Below are positions 1 to 5,140 of a DNA stretch of 5,260 bases, piece after piece. The translations under genes and the position numbers were made by a program. Numbering within the stretch: position 1 is the stretch's first letter; each line of letters begins with the position of its first letter. The DNA is from Paracoccaceae bacterium (GTDB taxonomy: Bacteria; Pseudomonadota; Alphaproteobacteria; Rhodobacterales; Rhodobacteraceae). Under the pieces are notes generated by a model. The model made no database searches and had not been told where the DNA came from. It worked only from the letters and a program-made list of their open reading frames with translations. Where the stretch lies: NCBI GenBank assembly GCA_024742655.1, contig JANSYB010000216.1, forward strand, positions 1 to 5,260, given 5' to 3'.

Positions 1-735
1 ATCGACATCGGCCGCGCGCATGTCGTCCATCACCTGGTGCACGGCCTGGCGATCTTCGCCCAGACCGACCATGATCCCCGACTTGGTGAACATCGCCGGA
101 TCCAGTTCCTTGACCCGTTGCAACAGGCGCAGCGAATGAAAGTAGCGCGCGCCGGGGCGCACCTGCGGGTAAAGCCCGGGCACGGTTTCGAGATTGTGGT
201 TGAACACATCCGGTTTCGCCGCGACCACCGTTTCCAGAACCGACGGGGCGCAGTGCAGGAAATCCGGTGTCAGGATCTCGATCGTCGTGCCCGGCGACCG
301 GTGCCGGATCGCCCGGATCGTCTGAGCGAAATGCTCTGCCCCGCCTTCCTCAAGGTCGTCCCGATCGACCGAGGTCACCACCACGTGGTTCAGCCCAAGT
401 TTTTCGACCGCATCGGCCACGCGGCCCGGCTCGAACACGTCGAGGGTCTGCGGCTTTCCTGTCGCGATATTGCAGAAGGTGCAGCCTCGCGTGCAGATCT
501 CGCCCATGATCATCATCGTGGCGTGGCCCTGGCTCCAGCATTCGCCGGCATTGGGGCACCCGGCCTCCTCACAGACGGTCACCAGCTTGTGCTCGCGCAT
601 GATCCGGTGCGTTTCCTGGTACCCCTTGCCCACGGGCGCCTTCACCCGGATCCAGTCCGGCTTCTTGGGTTGGGCATTGTCGGGGCGATGCGCCTTTTCG
701 GGATGGCGCTGGCCCGGAATCTTGAGGTCTCTCAC
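1..735 (-). CDS. lipA: Lipoyl synthase LipA (N-terminal 245 residues, 3' end outside window)
   Basis: Radical SAM enzyme that inserts two sulfur atoms into protein-bound octanoyl groups, completing the lipoyl cofactor of the pyruvate and 2-oxoglutarate dehydrogenase complexes and the glycine cleavage system in the cytoplasm. Both iron-sulfur signatures are visible: the LipA-specific CX4CX5C (C55, C60, C66), which holds the auxiliary sacrificial cluster, and the radical SAM CX3CX2C (C81, C85, C88). Further family stretches are [18 protein letters not shown] and [13 protein letters not shown]. The start is the GTG at 733-735: an in-frame TAA lies two codons upstream and a GGGGAA ribosome-binding-like sequence about 7 bases upstream, so no earlier start is possible. 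The family is usually about 315 residues, so roughly 70 C-terminal residues lie beyond the left edge. Expressed divergently from the VIT transporter gene. Identification is very secure. Confidence 0.97.
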   Translation of the reverse strand, partial: MRDLKIPGQRHPEKAHRPDNAQPKKPDWIRVKAPVGKGYQETHRIMREHKLVTVCEEAGCPNAGECWSQGHATMMIMGEICTRGCTFCNIATGKPQTLDVFEPGRVADAVEKLGLNHVVVTSVDRDDLEEGGAEHFAQTIRAIRHRSPGTTIEILTPDFLHCAPSVLETVVAAKPDVFNHNLETVPGLYPQVRPGARYFHSLRLLQRVKELDPAMFTKSGIMVGLGEDRQAVHQVMDDMRAADVD

Positions 736-870
736 GGATTATTCCCCGCAAATCATTTGGTAAGACAGGGTATCTATATTCAATAGCGGTGGGAAGTACC
801 AGTTAAGCAAACCGGCTATGCGCCAGCACCCGGGGAAGGGTAAAGAGTGCCCACCGCACCACAGAGTGGC

Positions 871-918
871 GTACGAGTGTCGGCCCGCGCTTCTGGGGAG
901 CGCGGGTCGTTCTCGTGT
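871..918. other. Long imperfect hairpin between lipA and the VIT gene
   Basis: The inner stem 881-890/900-909 has 10 pairs with one G-U, including CCCGCGC facing GCGCGGG, and a 9-base loop. After a 3x2 internal loop the helix continues as 871-877/912-918, with ACGAG facing CTCGT plus two G-U pairs. No T-run follows on either strand, so it does not look like an intrinsic terminator. It could be a leader structure, a small RNA or a protein-binding dyad. Only the base complementarity is observed; any function is inference. Confidence 0.5.
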
Positions 919-922
919 CTAT

Positions 923-936
923 CCGGCCGCGGCCGG
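923..936. repeat. 14-base perfect palindrome CCGGCCGCGGCCGG
   Basis: Perfect GC-only palindrome just after the hairpin at 871-918 and about 75 bases before the VIT start codon. In GC-rich DNA short GC palindromes arise fairly often by chance, but the 14-base perfect symmetry in a non-coding stretch may be a binding site or a weak second stem. No known motif was recognised. Confidence 0.5.
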
Positions 937-951
937 CTGCGTCCAAACGGC

Positions 952-979
952 TTGCGGGGGCGGCTGGCTTGGGTATGCT
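952..979 (+). promoter_or_regulatory. Possible housekeeping promoter for the VIT gene
   Basis: TTGCGG at 952-957 and TATGCT at 974-979 are separated by 16 bases, an acceptable alphaproteobacterial sigma-70 arrangement. Transcription would begin near 986 and leave a leader of about 24 bases before the ATG at 1010. The match is imperfect and was not tested against other sigma factors. No iron or manganese regulator box was recognised. Confidence 0.3.
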
Positions 980-1009
980 GCGCCAAACAGGCATCTTCCG
1001 GAGACTGAC

Positions 1010-1735
1010 ATGGACTGGCAGGCGCATCGGCGCGAGGCCCACAGGCTGAACCGGACCCAGGAATTCCTGAAGCAGATCGTCTATGGCGGCAATGACGGTA
1101 TCGTCACGACATTCGCCATCGTGGCCGGGTTCGCCGGCGCGCAAGCCGAAGGGGTTGCGCAGATCGGCGGCTTGGCGGTGCTGGTGTTCGGGCTGGCCAA
1201 CCTTTTTGCCGACGCCGTCAGCATGGGATTGGGCGAATACCTGTCGCTGCGCTCCCAACACGACCTTTATCGTGCGCGCCGCGAAAGCGAGATGCGCGAG
1301 ATCGCGACCAACCCCGAACAGGAACGCATGGAGCTGTTCGAAATCCTGCGTCAGCGCGGCCTGCCCGCGGGCGAGGCCGATACCGCCGCCACAATCCTGT
1401 CGCGCCATCCCGACATCATGGCGGACCTGATGATGACCTACGAATTCGGCATGCAGGATCCCGATGAGGACAGCCCTGCCCTGAACGGGTTGTTCACCTT
1501 TGCCTCGTTCGTCGCCTTCGGGGGTATCCCCCTGCTGCCCTATTTCCTGTTCGACCCGACAGAGCGCACCTTTTTCCTGTCCGTCGCCACGACCGGGTTT
1601 GCGCTGGTGTCGCTCGGACTGTTGCGATGGAACGCCACGGGCGAGCGCCTGATACGCTGCGTGGGCGAAACCGTTCTGGTCGGTACGGTTTGTGCATTCG
1701 TGGCCTTTGGTGTCGGCTGGGCGGTGGGCGGCTGA
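1010..1735 (+). CDS. VIT/CCC1-family divalent metal (iron/manganese) transporter, 241 residues
   Basis: Membrane protein of the VIT1/CCC1 family (COG1814, DUF125), whose members move Fe2+ or Mn2+ out of the cytoplasm, usually by proton exchange. Five hydrophobic segments fit the family: about 25-46, 52-75, 160-181, 187-205 and 217-240. The hallmark YGGNDGIVTTFA (25-36) carries the TM1 aspartate D29, and SMGLGEYLS (71-79) carries the TM2 methionine M72. The cytoplasmic loop of about 85 residues between TM2 and TM3 is rich in Glu and Met (E94, E97, E105, E108, E111, M141, M142, E145), as in the metal-binding domain of plant VIT1. The ATG at 1010 is chosen because GGAG at 1000-1003 sits 6 bases upstream; an in-frame ATG at 818 would add 64 residues of non-family sequence. 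Its stop lies 6 bases from the convergent gafA stop. The metal cannot be decided from sequence. Confidence 0.9.
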   Translation: MDWQAHRREAHRLNRTQEFLKQIVYGGNDGIVTTFAIVAGFAGAQAEGVAQIGGLAVLVFGLANLFADAVSMGLGEYLSLRSQHDLYRARRESEMREIATNPEQERMELFEILRQRGLPAGEADTAATILSRHPDIMADLMMTYEFGMQDPDEDSPALNGLFTFASFVAFGGIPLLPYFLFDPTERTFFLSVATTGFALVSLGLLRWNATGERLIRCVGETVLVGTVCAFVAFGVGWAVGG

Positions 1736-1741
1736 GAGGTT

Positions 1742-2869
1742 TCAGCCCAACATATGGGCCGAGTCTCCAAGATCGTCGTAATGCCGCTTGAGGCGTTGCA
1801 ACGCGATCCGCAACACGATCTTGCCCGAGCGCGCCGACCAGCCCAGTTTCTTTTCGACCGTCTCGAGCCCCTCAAGGTAGCAGCAACACCGCAAGGCCAC
1901 ATCGGCCAGCCCGGGGCCCAGATCGCGCAACGCGCCCAGAACCCGCGTACGGGCCGCACCGGAGCCGCCGGCCGGCACACCCCCCGGCGCGCTCGCGGCC
2001 TCGACACCGGCCGTCAGGAAACTGTCCCAATTCTGACCGATGCGCGGCCCGAGCTGCGCCATCTCGAAATCCTCGCGCAGCCGTTCACCCGCTCGCACCA
2101 GTTCCTCCGACAAAAACCGCTGGCCATGCCGGTCACGACGGCGCGCGAGCAGCACAAGCGGCGTTTCGGTCGCGCCATATCGCATCCGACGGCGCCCGCC
2201 TTCCGTGCCGACAGCGGCACCCCCGGCCCCATCGAAATCCGCCGCGGCCTCGGCGAACCCCGAGGCCTGATTCTCGGTCTCGGCCAGAATTTGTCCCAGG
2301 GCCGTGCGCCCGGCCGCGGTGATCCGATAGCGCGACACCCGCCCCGGCGCGGCGCATCCGATCCAGCCCTTGAGGGCCATCGCCTCGGCGATTTCGCGGT
2401 TAACGACAGCCAGGCGACTGGATGCCCCGTCACCGGTTTCGCGGATAACGACCGCCTTTTCCATCTCGGCGGCCACGGCAAGGACCGCGCCGTTTTCGCC
2501 AAGCCGCCGCAAGATGCGCGCAGCCTCGGCATTCAGGCGGGCCTGCGTCAATGGGGTGGCCTCGTTCGTATTCTTGAAGCAGCTTTCGGACGAACGCATT
2601 CTTGTCTCCTTGGTGGGCGACCGCTTTTCCGCATATGGCCGGACCTTGCGCCCCAGCCGTCGCAACGCCTCATCGACCAGAAGGTCATCGCGACGCGCCT
2701 CGAACGCCCGGACCTGCCGCGACACGGTCGAGGCATGACACCCCGCCTCGCGCGCAAGCGCGCGGATCGACGTTCCGCCCTCGGTATGCGCCAGGTAATT
2801 CAGGGCGGCCCGCGGCACCCAGGCCGGTACTGTCTCGGTCTGGTCATGGTTGGCCGGTCCGTTGGGCAT
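1742..2869 (-). CDS. gafA: GafA-type gene transfer agent activator (HTH + DUF6456), 375 residues
   Basis: Probable cytoplasmic transcription activator of the GTA structural gene cluster, recognised as resembling Rhodobacter capsulatus GafA (rcc01865). Numbered from the chosen start, residues about 33-56 form a helix-turn-helix (SIRALAREAGCHASTVSRQV), followed by a basic linker. Residues about 107-197 look like a winged-helix region ending in GRVSRYRITAAGRTAL. Residues about 232-368 match the DUF6456 pattern, with its hallmark GWSARSGKIVL (343-353) inside a segment resembling sigma factor region 4. In other alphaproteobacteria the two halves are separate proteins (Caulobacter GafY and GafZ); here they are fused. 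The ATG at 2867-2869 is preferred because AGGAG at 2878-2882 lies 8 bases upstream. The ATG at 2891-2893 would add 8 residues but has no spaced ribosome-binding site. Divergent from the DUF6477 gene. The DUF6456 call is firm; the GafA role is strong inference. Confidence 0.8.
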   Translation of the reverse strand: MPNGPANHDQTETVPAWVPRAALNYLAHTEGGTSIRALAREAGCHASTVSRQVRAFEARRDDLLVDEALRRLGRKVRPYAEKRSPTKETRMRSSESCFKNTNEATPLTQARLNAEAARILRRLGENGAVLAVAAEMEKAVVIRETGDGASSRLAVVNREIAEAMALKGWIGCAAPGRVSRYRITAAGRTALGQILAETENQASGFAEAAADFDGAGGAAVGTEGGRRRMRYGATETPLVLLARRRDRHGQRFLSEELVRAGERLREDFEMAQLGPRIGQNWDSFLTAGVEAASAPGGVPAGGSGAARTRVLGALRDLGPGLADVALRCCCYLEGLETVEKKLGWSARSGKIVLRIALQRLKRHYDDLGDSAHMLG

Positions 2870-2908
2870 TTCCTGTTCTCCTGTTTGGGTCATTCCGGAT
2901 TGCTCGAA

Positions 2909-2932
2909 AAGATATCCACAAAGATATCCACA
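2909..2932. repeat. Tandem 12-base direct repeat with DnaA-box-like cores upstream of gafA
   Basis: AAGATATCCACA occurs twice with no gap, at 2909-2920 and 2921-2932. Each copy contains ATATCCACA, one base from the classic DnaA box TTATCCACA, in the same orientation and about one helical turn apart. The pair lies 40 bases upstream of the chosen gafA start, just downstream of its proposed -10 region. The repeat itself is certain. DnaA binding is inference; another regulator, including GafA itself, could use it. Confidence 0.85.
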
Positions 2933-2959
2933 GACTTATTTGCAACCTATGCGTGTCAA
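2933..2959 (-). promoter_or_regulatory. Candidate gafA promoter with perfect TTGACA -35
   Basis: On the minus strand TTGACA lies at 2959-2954. The best -10 candidate is the weak TAAGTC at 2938-2933, with a short 15-base spacer. A strong -35 with a poor -10 suggests dependence on an activator, which fits the CtrA-like site immediately upstream. Transcription would begin near 2925, inside the tandem repeat, giving a leader of about 55 bases to the ATG at 2869. The start site is not determined by sequence alone. Confidence 0.4.
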
Positions 2960-2961
2960 CG

Positions 2962-2976
2962 TTACTTGTTCGTTAA
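2962..2976. promoter_or_regulatory. Near-consensus CtrA binding site in the gafA control region
   Basis: TTAC-N7-TTAA (TTAC at 2962-2965, TTAA at 2973-2976) differs from the alphaproteobacterial CtrA consensus TTAA-N7-TTAA by one base. It ends two bases from the proposed gafA -35 box, a usual place for CtrA to activate. CtrA is known to be needed for GTA expression in R. capsulatus, which makes the match meaningful. Binding here is inferred. Confidence 0.5.
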
Positions 2977-2995
2977 TCGTTTTCGCATTGATAAC

Positions 2996-3020
2996 AATTG
3001 TTTCTAAATCCTAAACAATT
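2996..3020. promoter_or_regulatory. Operator-like inverted repeat between gafA and the DUF6477 gene
   Basis: AATTGTTT (2996-3003) and AAACAATT (3013-3020) form a perfect 8-base inverted repeat around a 9-base spacer. The left arm also sits in the 10-base palindrome AACAATTGTT (2993-3002), so the AACAATT core recurs exactly 21 bases apart, two helical turns. The stretch is AT-rich in a GC-rich genome. A dimeric regulator serving one or both divergent genes is plausible; the protein is unknown. Confidence 0.5.
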
Positions 3021-3112
3021 CAAACGGCAGCGAACGCAGAAAAGCGCGGCCACGCAACACCCTCTTAGGTTGTGTCACTCTCTGCATCAGGGGAACCTGA
3101 CGGAGGTATGAC

Positions 3113-3409
3113 ATGCAAGATCTACTGGGAAAACTCGACGCGATCCGGCGGCCCAGCCTGCTTATTCAAGCGGCACGGCTGGGTGTTACGGATTACAGGC
3201 GCGATGTGCATCTGCGCCGATTGCTGGAGGCGCCGCGCCTGCCGCGCAGCGGTGACGCCCTGTGCCAGCTGATGGAAATCGAGCAGGACATGAACGATCA
3301 GCGCACGCGCCGCGCCGCCGGTTACTCGGTGACGCGGCATGTCGATCTGATCATCGCGATGATGGGCGAGGCGCGGATTCTGCGCCACGCCTATCGCTCC
3401 GATCTCTGA
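3113..3409 (+). CDS. DUF6477-type small protein, likely counterpart of R. capsulatus rcc01866
   Basis: Small 98-residue protein resembling the Rhodobacterales family DUF6477, which has no established biochemical function. It has no signal peptide or membrane segment, and is basic in its N-terminal two thirds: RRPSLLIQAARLG at about 13-25, then DYRRDVHLRRLL at about 27-38. The C-terminal part has the conserved-looking YSVTRHVDLIIAMMGEARIL (about 72-91). The start is clear: GGAGG at 3102-3106 lies 6 bases before the ATG at 3113. An ATG at 3108 is in another frame. It is divergent from gafA across an AT-rich control region. As I recall, the R. capsulatus gene beside gafA (rcc01866) also affects GTA production, so a shared role is inferred from position. 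The stop is 3 bases from the convergent methyltransferase stop. Confidence 0.85.
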   Translation: MQDLLGKLDAIRRPSLLIQAARLGVTDYRRDVHLRRLLEAPRLPRSGDALCQLMEIEQDMNDQRTRRAAGYSVTRHVDLIIAMMGEARILRHAYRSDL

Positions 3410-3412
3410 CGC

Positions 3413-4957
3413 TTAGCTGAAGGCGTCGGGCATCGACGCCTTCTTGTCGGCCACGTAGGCATCAAGTGACTCCGCGATGGCCGGATCAAGCTCGGGTTGC
3501 TGATAGGTGTTCAGCATTTGGTGCAGCTTGGCATTGGCCAGCGTCATCGTATCGCGCTCCCCCTCGTCGGCCCATGTTTCGAACGGCTTGTAGTCAAGCA
3601 CGTCCGAGCGCCAGAAGGCGGATTTGAAATTGGCCTGCGTGTGGGCACAGCCAAGGTAATGCCCGCCGGGGCCGACCTCGCGGATGGCATCCATCGCCTG
3701 GGCGTTCTCGTCGATCTCCACGCCCTTGGCGAGGTGATGCAGAATGCCGAGCTGATCGGCATCCATCACGAATTTCTCGAACGAAGACACCAGCCCGCCT
3801 TCCAGCCAGCCGCAGGAATGCAGCATGAAGTTCACGCCTGACAGAAGGCCCATGTTCAGGCTGTTGGCGCTTTCATAGGCAGCCTGTGCATCTGGCAGCT
3901 TAGAGCCGTTGAACGACCCGGCCGACCGGTAGGGCAACCCCAGACGGCGGGCCAGCTGACCGGCGCCATAGGTGATATGCGCGGCCTCCGGCGTGCCGAA
4001 GGTGGGCGCGCCCGAGTTCATGTCGATCGAGGTCACGAAGGTGCCCATGATGACCGGCGCGCCGGGGCGGCACAGTTGGTTATAGGCGATACCGGCCAGA
4101 ACCTCGGCCATGACCTGCGTCAGCGTGCCGGCAACCGACACCGGCGCCATGGCCCCGCCGACGATAAAGGGCGACACGATACAGGCCTGGTTGTTCTCGG
4201 CATAGACCTCCATCGCGCCCATCATCACGTCGTCGAACGTCATCGGCGAGTTGATGTTGATCAGCGACGTCATCACCGTGTTGTTCTGCACGAACTCTTT
4301 GCCAAAAAGCAGCCCGCACATGTCGACACTGTCCTGCGCGCGGCTGGGCTCTGTCACCGAACCCATGAAAGGTTTGTCCGACAGGGTCATGTGCGCCTTC
4401 AGCATATCGAGGTGACGTTTGTTGACGGGAATGTCGGTGGGTTCGCACACGGTGCCGCCCGAATGGTGCAGCCACTTGGACATGTAGCCAAGTTTCACGA
4501 ATTTTTCGAAATCGGCCATCGTCGCATAGCGGCGCCCACCTTCCATGTCGCGCACGAAGGGCGGGCCATAGACCGGCGCACAGACCATCGTGTTGCCGCC
4601 GATCACCACGTTGCGCGCCGGGTTGCGGGCATGCTGCGTGAACTGCGACGGCGCGGTCTGGATCAGCGAACGGGCCAGGCCTCGCGGAACGTGCACGCGT
4701 TCGCCCTTTACATCCGCGCCGGCCTCTTTCCAGCGCGCCAGCGCGGCCGGGTTGTCGACGAAATTCACGCCGACCTCTTCGAGGATCGTTTCGGCATTGG
4801 TCTCGATGATCTCGAGCGCCTCTTCGGTCAGCACCTCGAAATTCGGGATGTTGCGTTCGATGTATTTCGCGGTCTCGACGCTGACGGCGGTCCGTTCCGC
4901 CCGGCGGGCGGCGCCACCGCCCCCACGTCCACGTCTGCGGGTTGCTGCTTCGGCCAT
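3413..4957 (-). CDS. Non-pyrrolysine MttB-family (COG5598) corrinoid-dependent methyltransferase, 514 residues
   Basis: Member of the trimethylamine:corrinoid methyltransferase family. Archaeal MttB uses pyrrolysine, but this frame has no internal stop codon, so it belongs to the non-pyrrolysine branch, which includes the glycine betaine methyltransferase MtgB. Such enzymes move a methyl group from a quaternary amine to a cobalamin protein. Family-like stretches include NFEVLTEEALEII (39-51), VCAPVYGPPFVRD (125-137), INSPMTFDDVM (235-245), SGAPTFGTPEAA (315-326), LPDAQAAYES (354-363) and GPGGHYLG (429-436). Residues 7-22 are an Arg/Gly-rich tail of unknown role. The start ATG at 4955-4957 has a GGGGA about 10 bases upstream, a weak ribosome site. 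No corrinoid protein, reductive activase or second methyltransferase gene lies in the window, so the substrate (glycine betaine, proline betaine, carnitine or other) is undetermined. The family call is secure. Confidence 0.92.
   Translation of the reverse strand: MAEAATRRRGRGGGGAARRAERTAVSVETAKYIERNIPNFEVLTEEALEIIETNAETILEEVGVNFVDNPAALARWKEAGADVKGERVHVPRGLARSLIQTAPSQFTQHARNPARNVVIGGNTMVCAPVYGPPFVRDMEGGRRYATMADFEKFVKLGYMSKWLHHSGGTVCEPTDIPVNKRHLDMLKAHMTLSDKPFMGSVTEPSRAQDSVDMCGLLFGKEFVQNNTVMTSLININSPMTFDDVMMGAMEVYAENNQACIVSPFIVGGAMAPVSVAGTLTQVMAEVLAGIAYNQLCRPGAPVIMGTFVTSIDMNSGAPTFGTPEAAHITYGAGQLARRLGLPYRSAGSFNGSKLPDAQAAYESANSLNMGLLSGVNFMLHSCGWLEGGLVSSFEKFVMDADQLGILHHLAKGVEIDENAQAMDAIREVGPGGHYLGCAHTQANFKSAFWRSDVLDYKPFETWADEGERDTMTLANAKLHQMLNTYQQPELDPAIAESLDAYVADKKASMPDAFS
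3419..3443. terminator. Perfect 10-bp hairpin at the convergent 3' ends of the DUF6477 and MttB-family genes
   Basis: GAAGGCGTCG (3419-3428) pairs perfectly with CGACGCCTTC (3434-3443) around a 5-base loop. It starts 10 bases after the DUF6477 stop and is followed on the plus strand only by TTG, so a classic T-run is missing. It lies inside the last codons of the methyltransferase gene. It could end plus-strand transcription or stabilise the 3' end of the opposing message. Confidence 0.5.
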
Positions 4958-4982
4958 GCTTCGTTTTTCCCCAAAGTCTCAA

Positions 4983-4999
4983 GCACCCCCATCGGGTGC
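4983..4999 (-). other. Short hairpin in the leader of the MttB-family gene
   Basis: GCACCC (4983-4988) and GGGTGC (4994-4999) form a 6-bp stem with a 5-base loop, 25 bases upstream of the methyltransferase ATG. Just upstream, on the minus strand, TAAAAT at 5015-5010 is a possible -10 box, though no good -35 is found 16-18 bases before it. If that -10 is real, the hairpin sits at the very 5' end of the transcript. Not recognised as a cobalamin riboswitch, which would be far longer. Confidence 0.3.
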
Positions 5000-5105
5000 G
5001 GCTCACCGGATTTTAGCGCAGCGGAATCGCGTATCGGGGGAGATTTGCGCCGCTTCACGCCCTATAACGACATCGCACGTCACATGTCCGGGGCCACGCG
5101 ACGTC

Positions 5106-5134
5106 TTGCGCATCGCGATCCTGCGGCCTACTAG
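5106..5134 (+). promoter_or_regulatory. Possible guaA promoter placing transcription start at the ATG
   Basis: TTGCGC at 5106-5111 and TACTAG at 5129-5134 are 17 bases apart. Transcription would begin about 7 bases after the -10, at or next to the ATG at 5141. The only ribosome-site-like sequence, AGGG at 5136-5139, is one base from the ATG, too close to work normally. A second -10-like TATAAC at 5063-5068 lacks a good -35. Confidence 0.3.
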
Positions 5135-5140
5135 CAGGGT

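Noticed and set aside
37..786. 249-codon open frame on the plus strand over lipA
   Set aside because: The opposite strand encodes LipA with both cysteine motifs; this frame is its shadow.
818..1009. N-terminal extension of the VIT protein from an ATG at 818
   Set aside because: The extra 64 residues do not look like the family, cover the hairpin and palindrome, and the ATG at 1010 has its own ribosome-binding site.
1745..1759. 5-bp hairpin GCCCA-ACATA-TGGGC at the VIT/gafA convergent ends
   Set aside because: Too short and without a T-run; not supportable as a terminator.
1754..3007. 417-codon open frame on the plus strand, longer than gafA on the other strand
   Set aside because: It is the antisense shadow of gafA. 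It shows no recognisable domain and runs into the AT-rich control region, while the minus strand has an HTH, DUF6456 hallmarks and a good ribosome site.
3087..3100. TCAGG-GGAA-CCTGA mini-hairpin just before the DUF6477 ribosome-binding site
   Set aside because: The stem has only 5 pairs; a GNRA-type loop is suggestive, but it is not enough to call a regulatory element.
3413..4957. Pyrrolysine (in-frame TAG) in the MttB-family gene
   Set aside because: The frame has no internal stop codon from 4957 down to the TAA at 3413-3415.
3977..5134. 385-codon open frame on the plus strand over the methyltransferase gene
   Set aside because: It is His/Arg-rich antisense sequence with no family resemblance. 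The minus strand encodes an obvious MttB-family protein.
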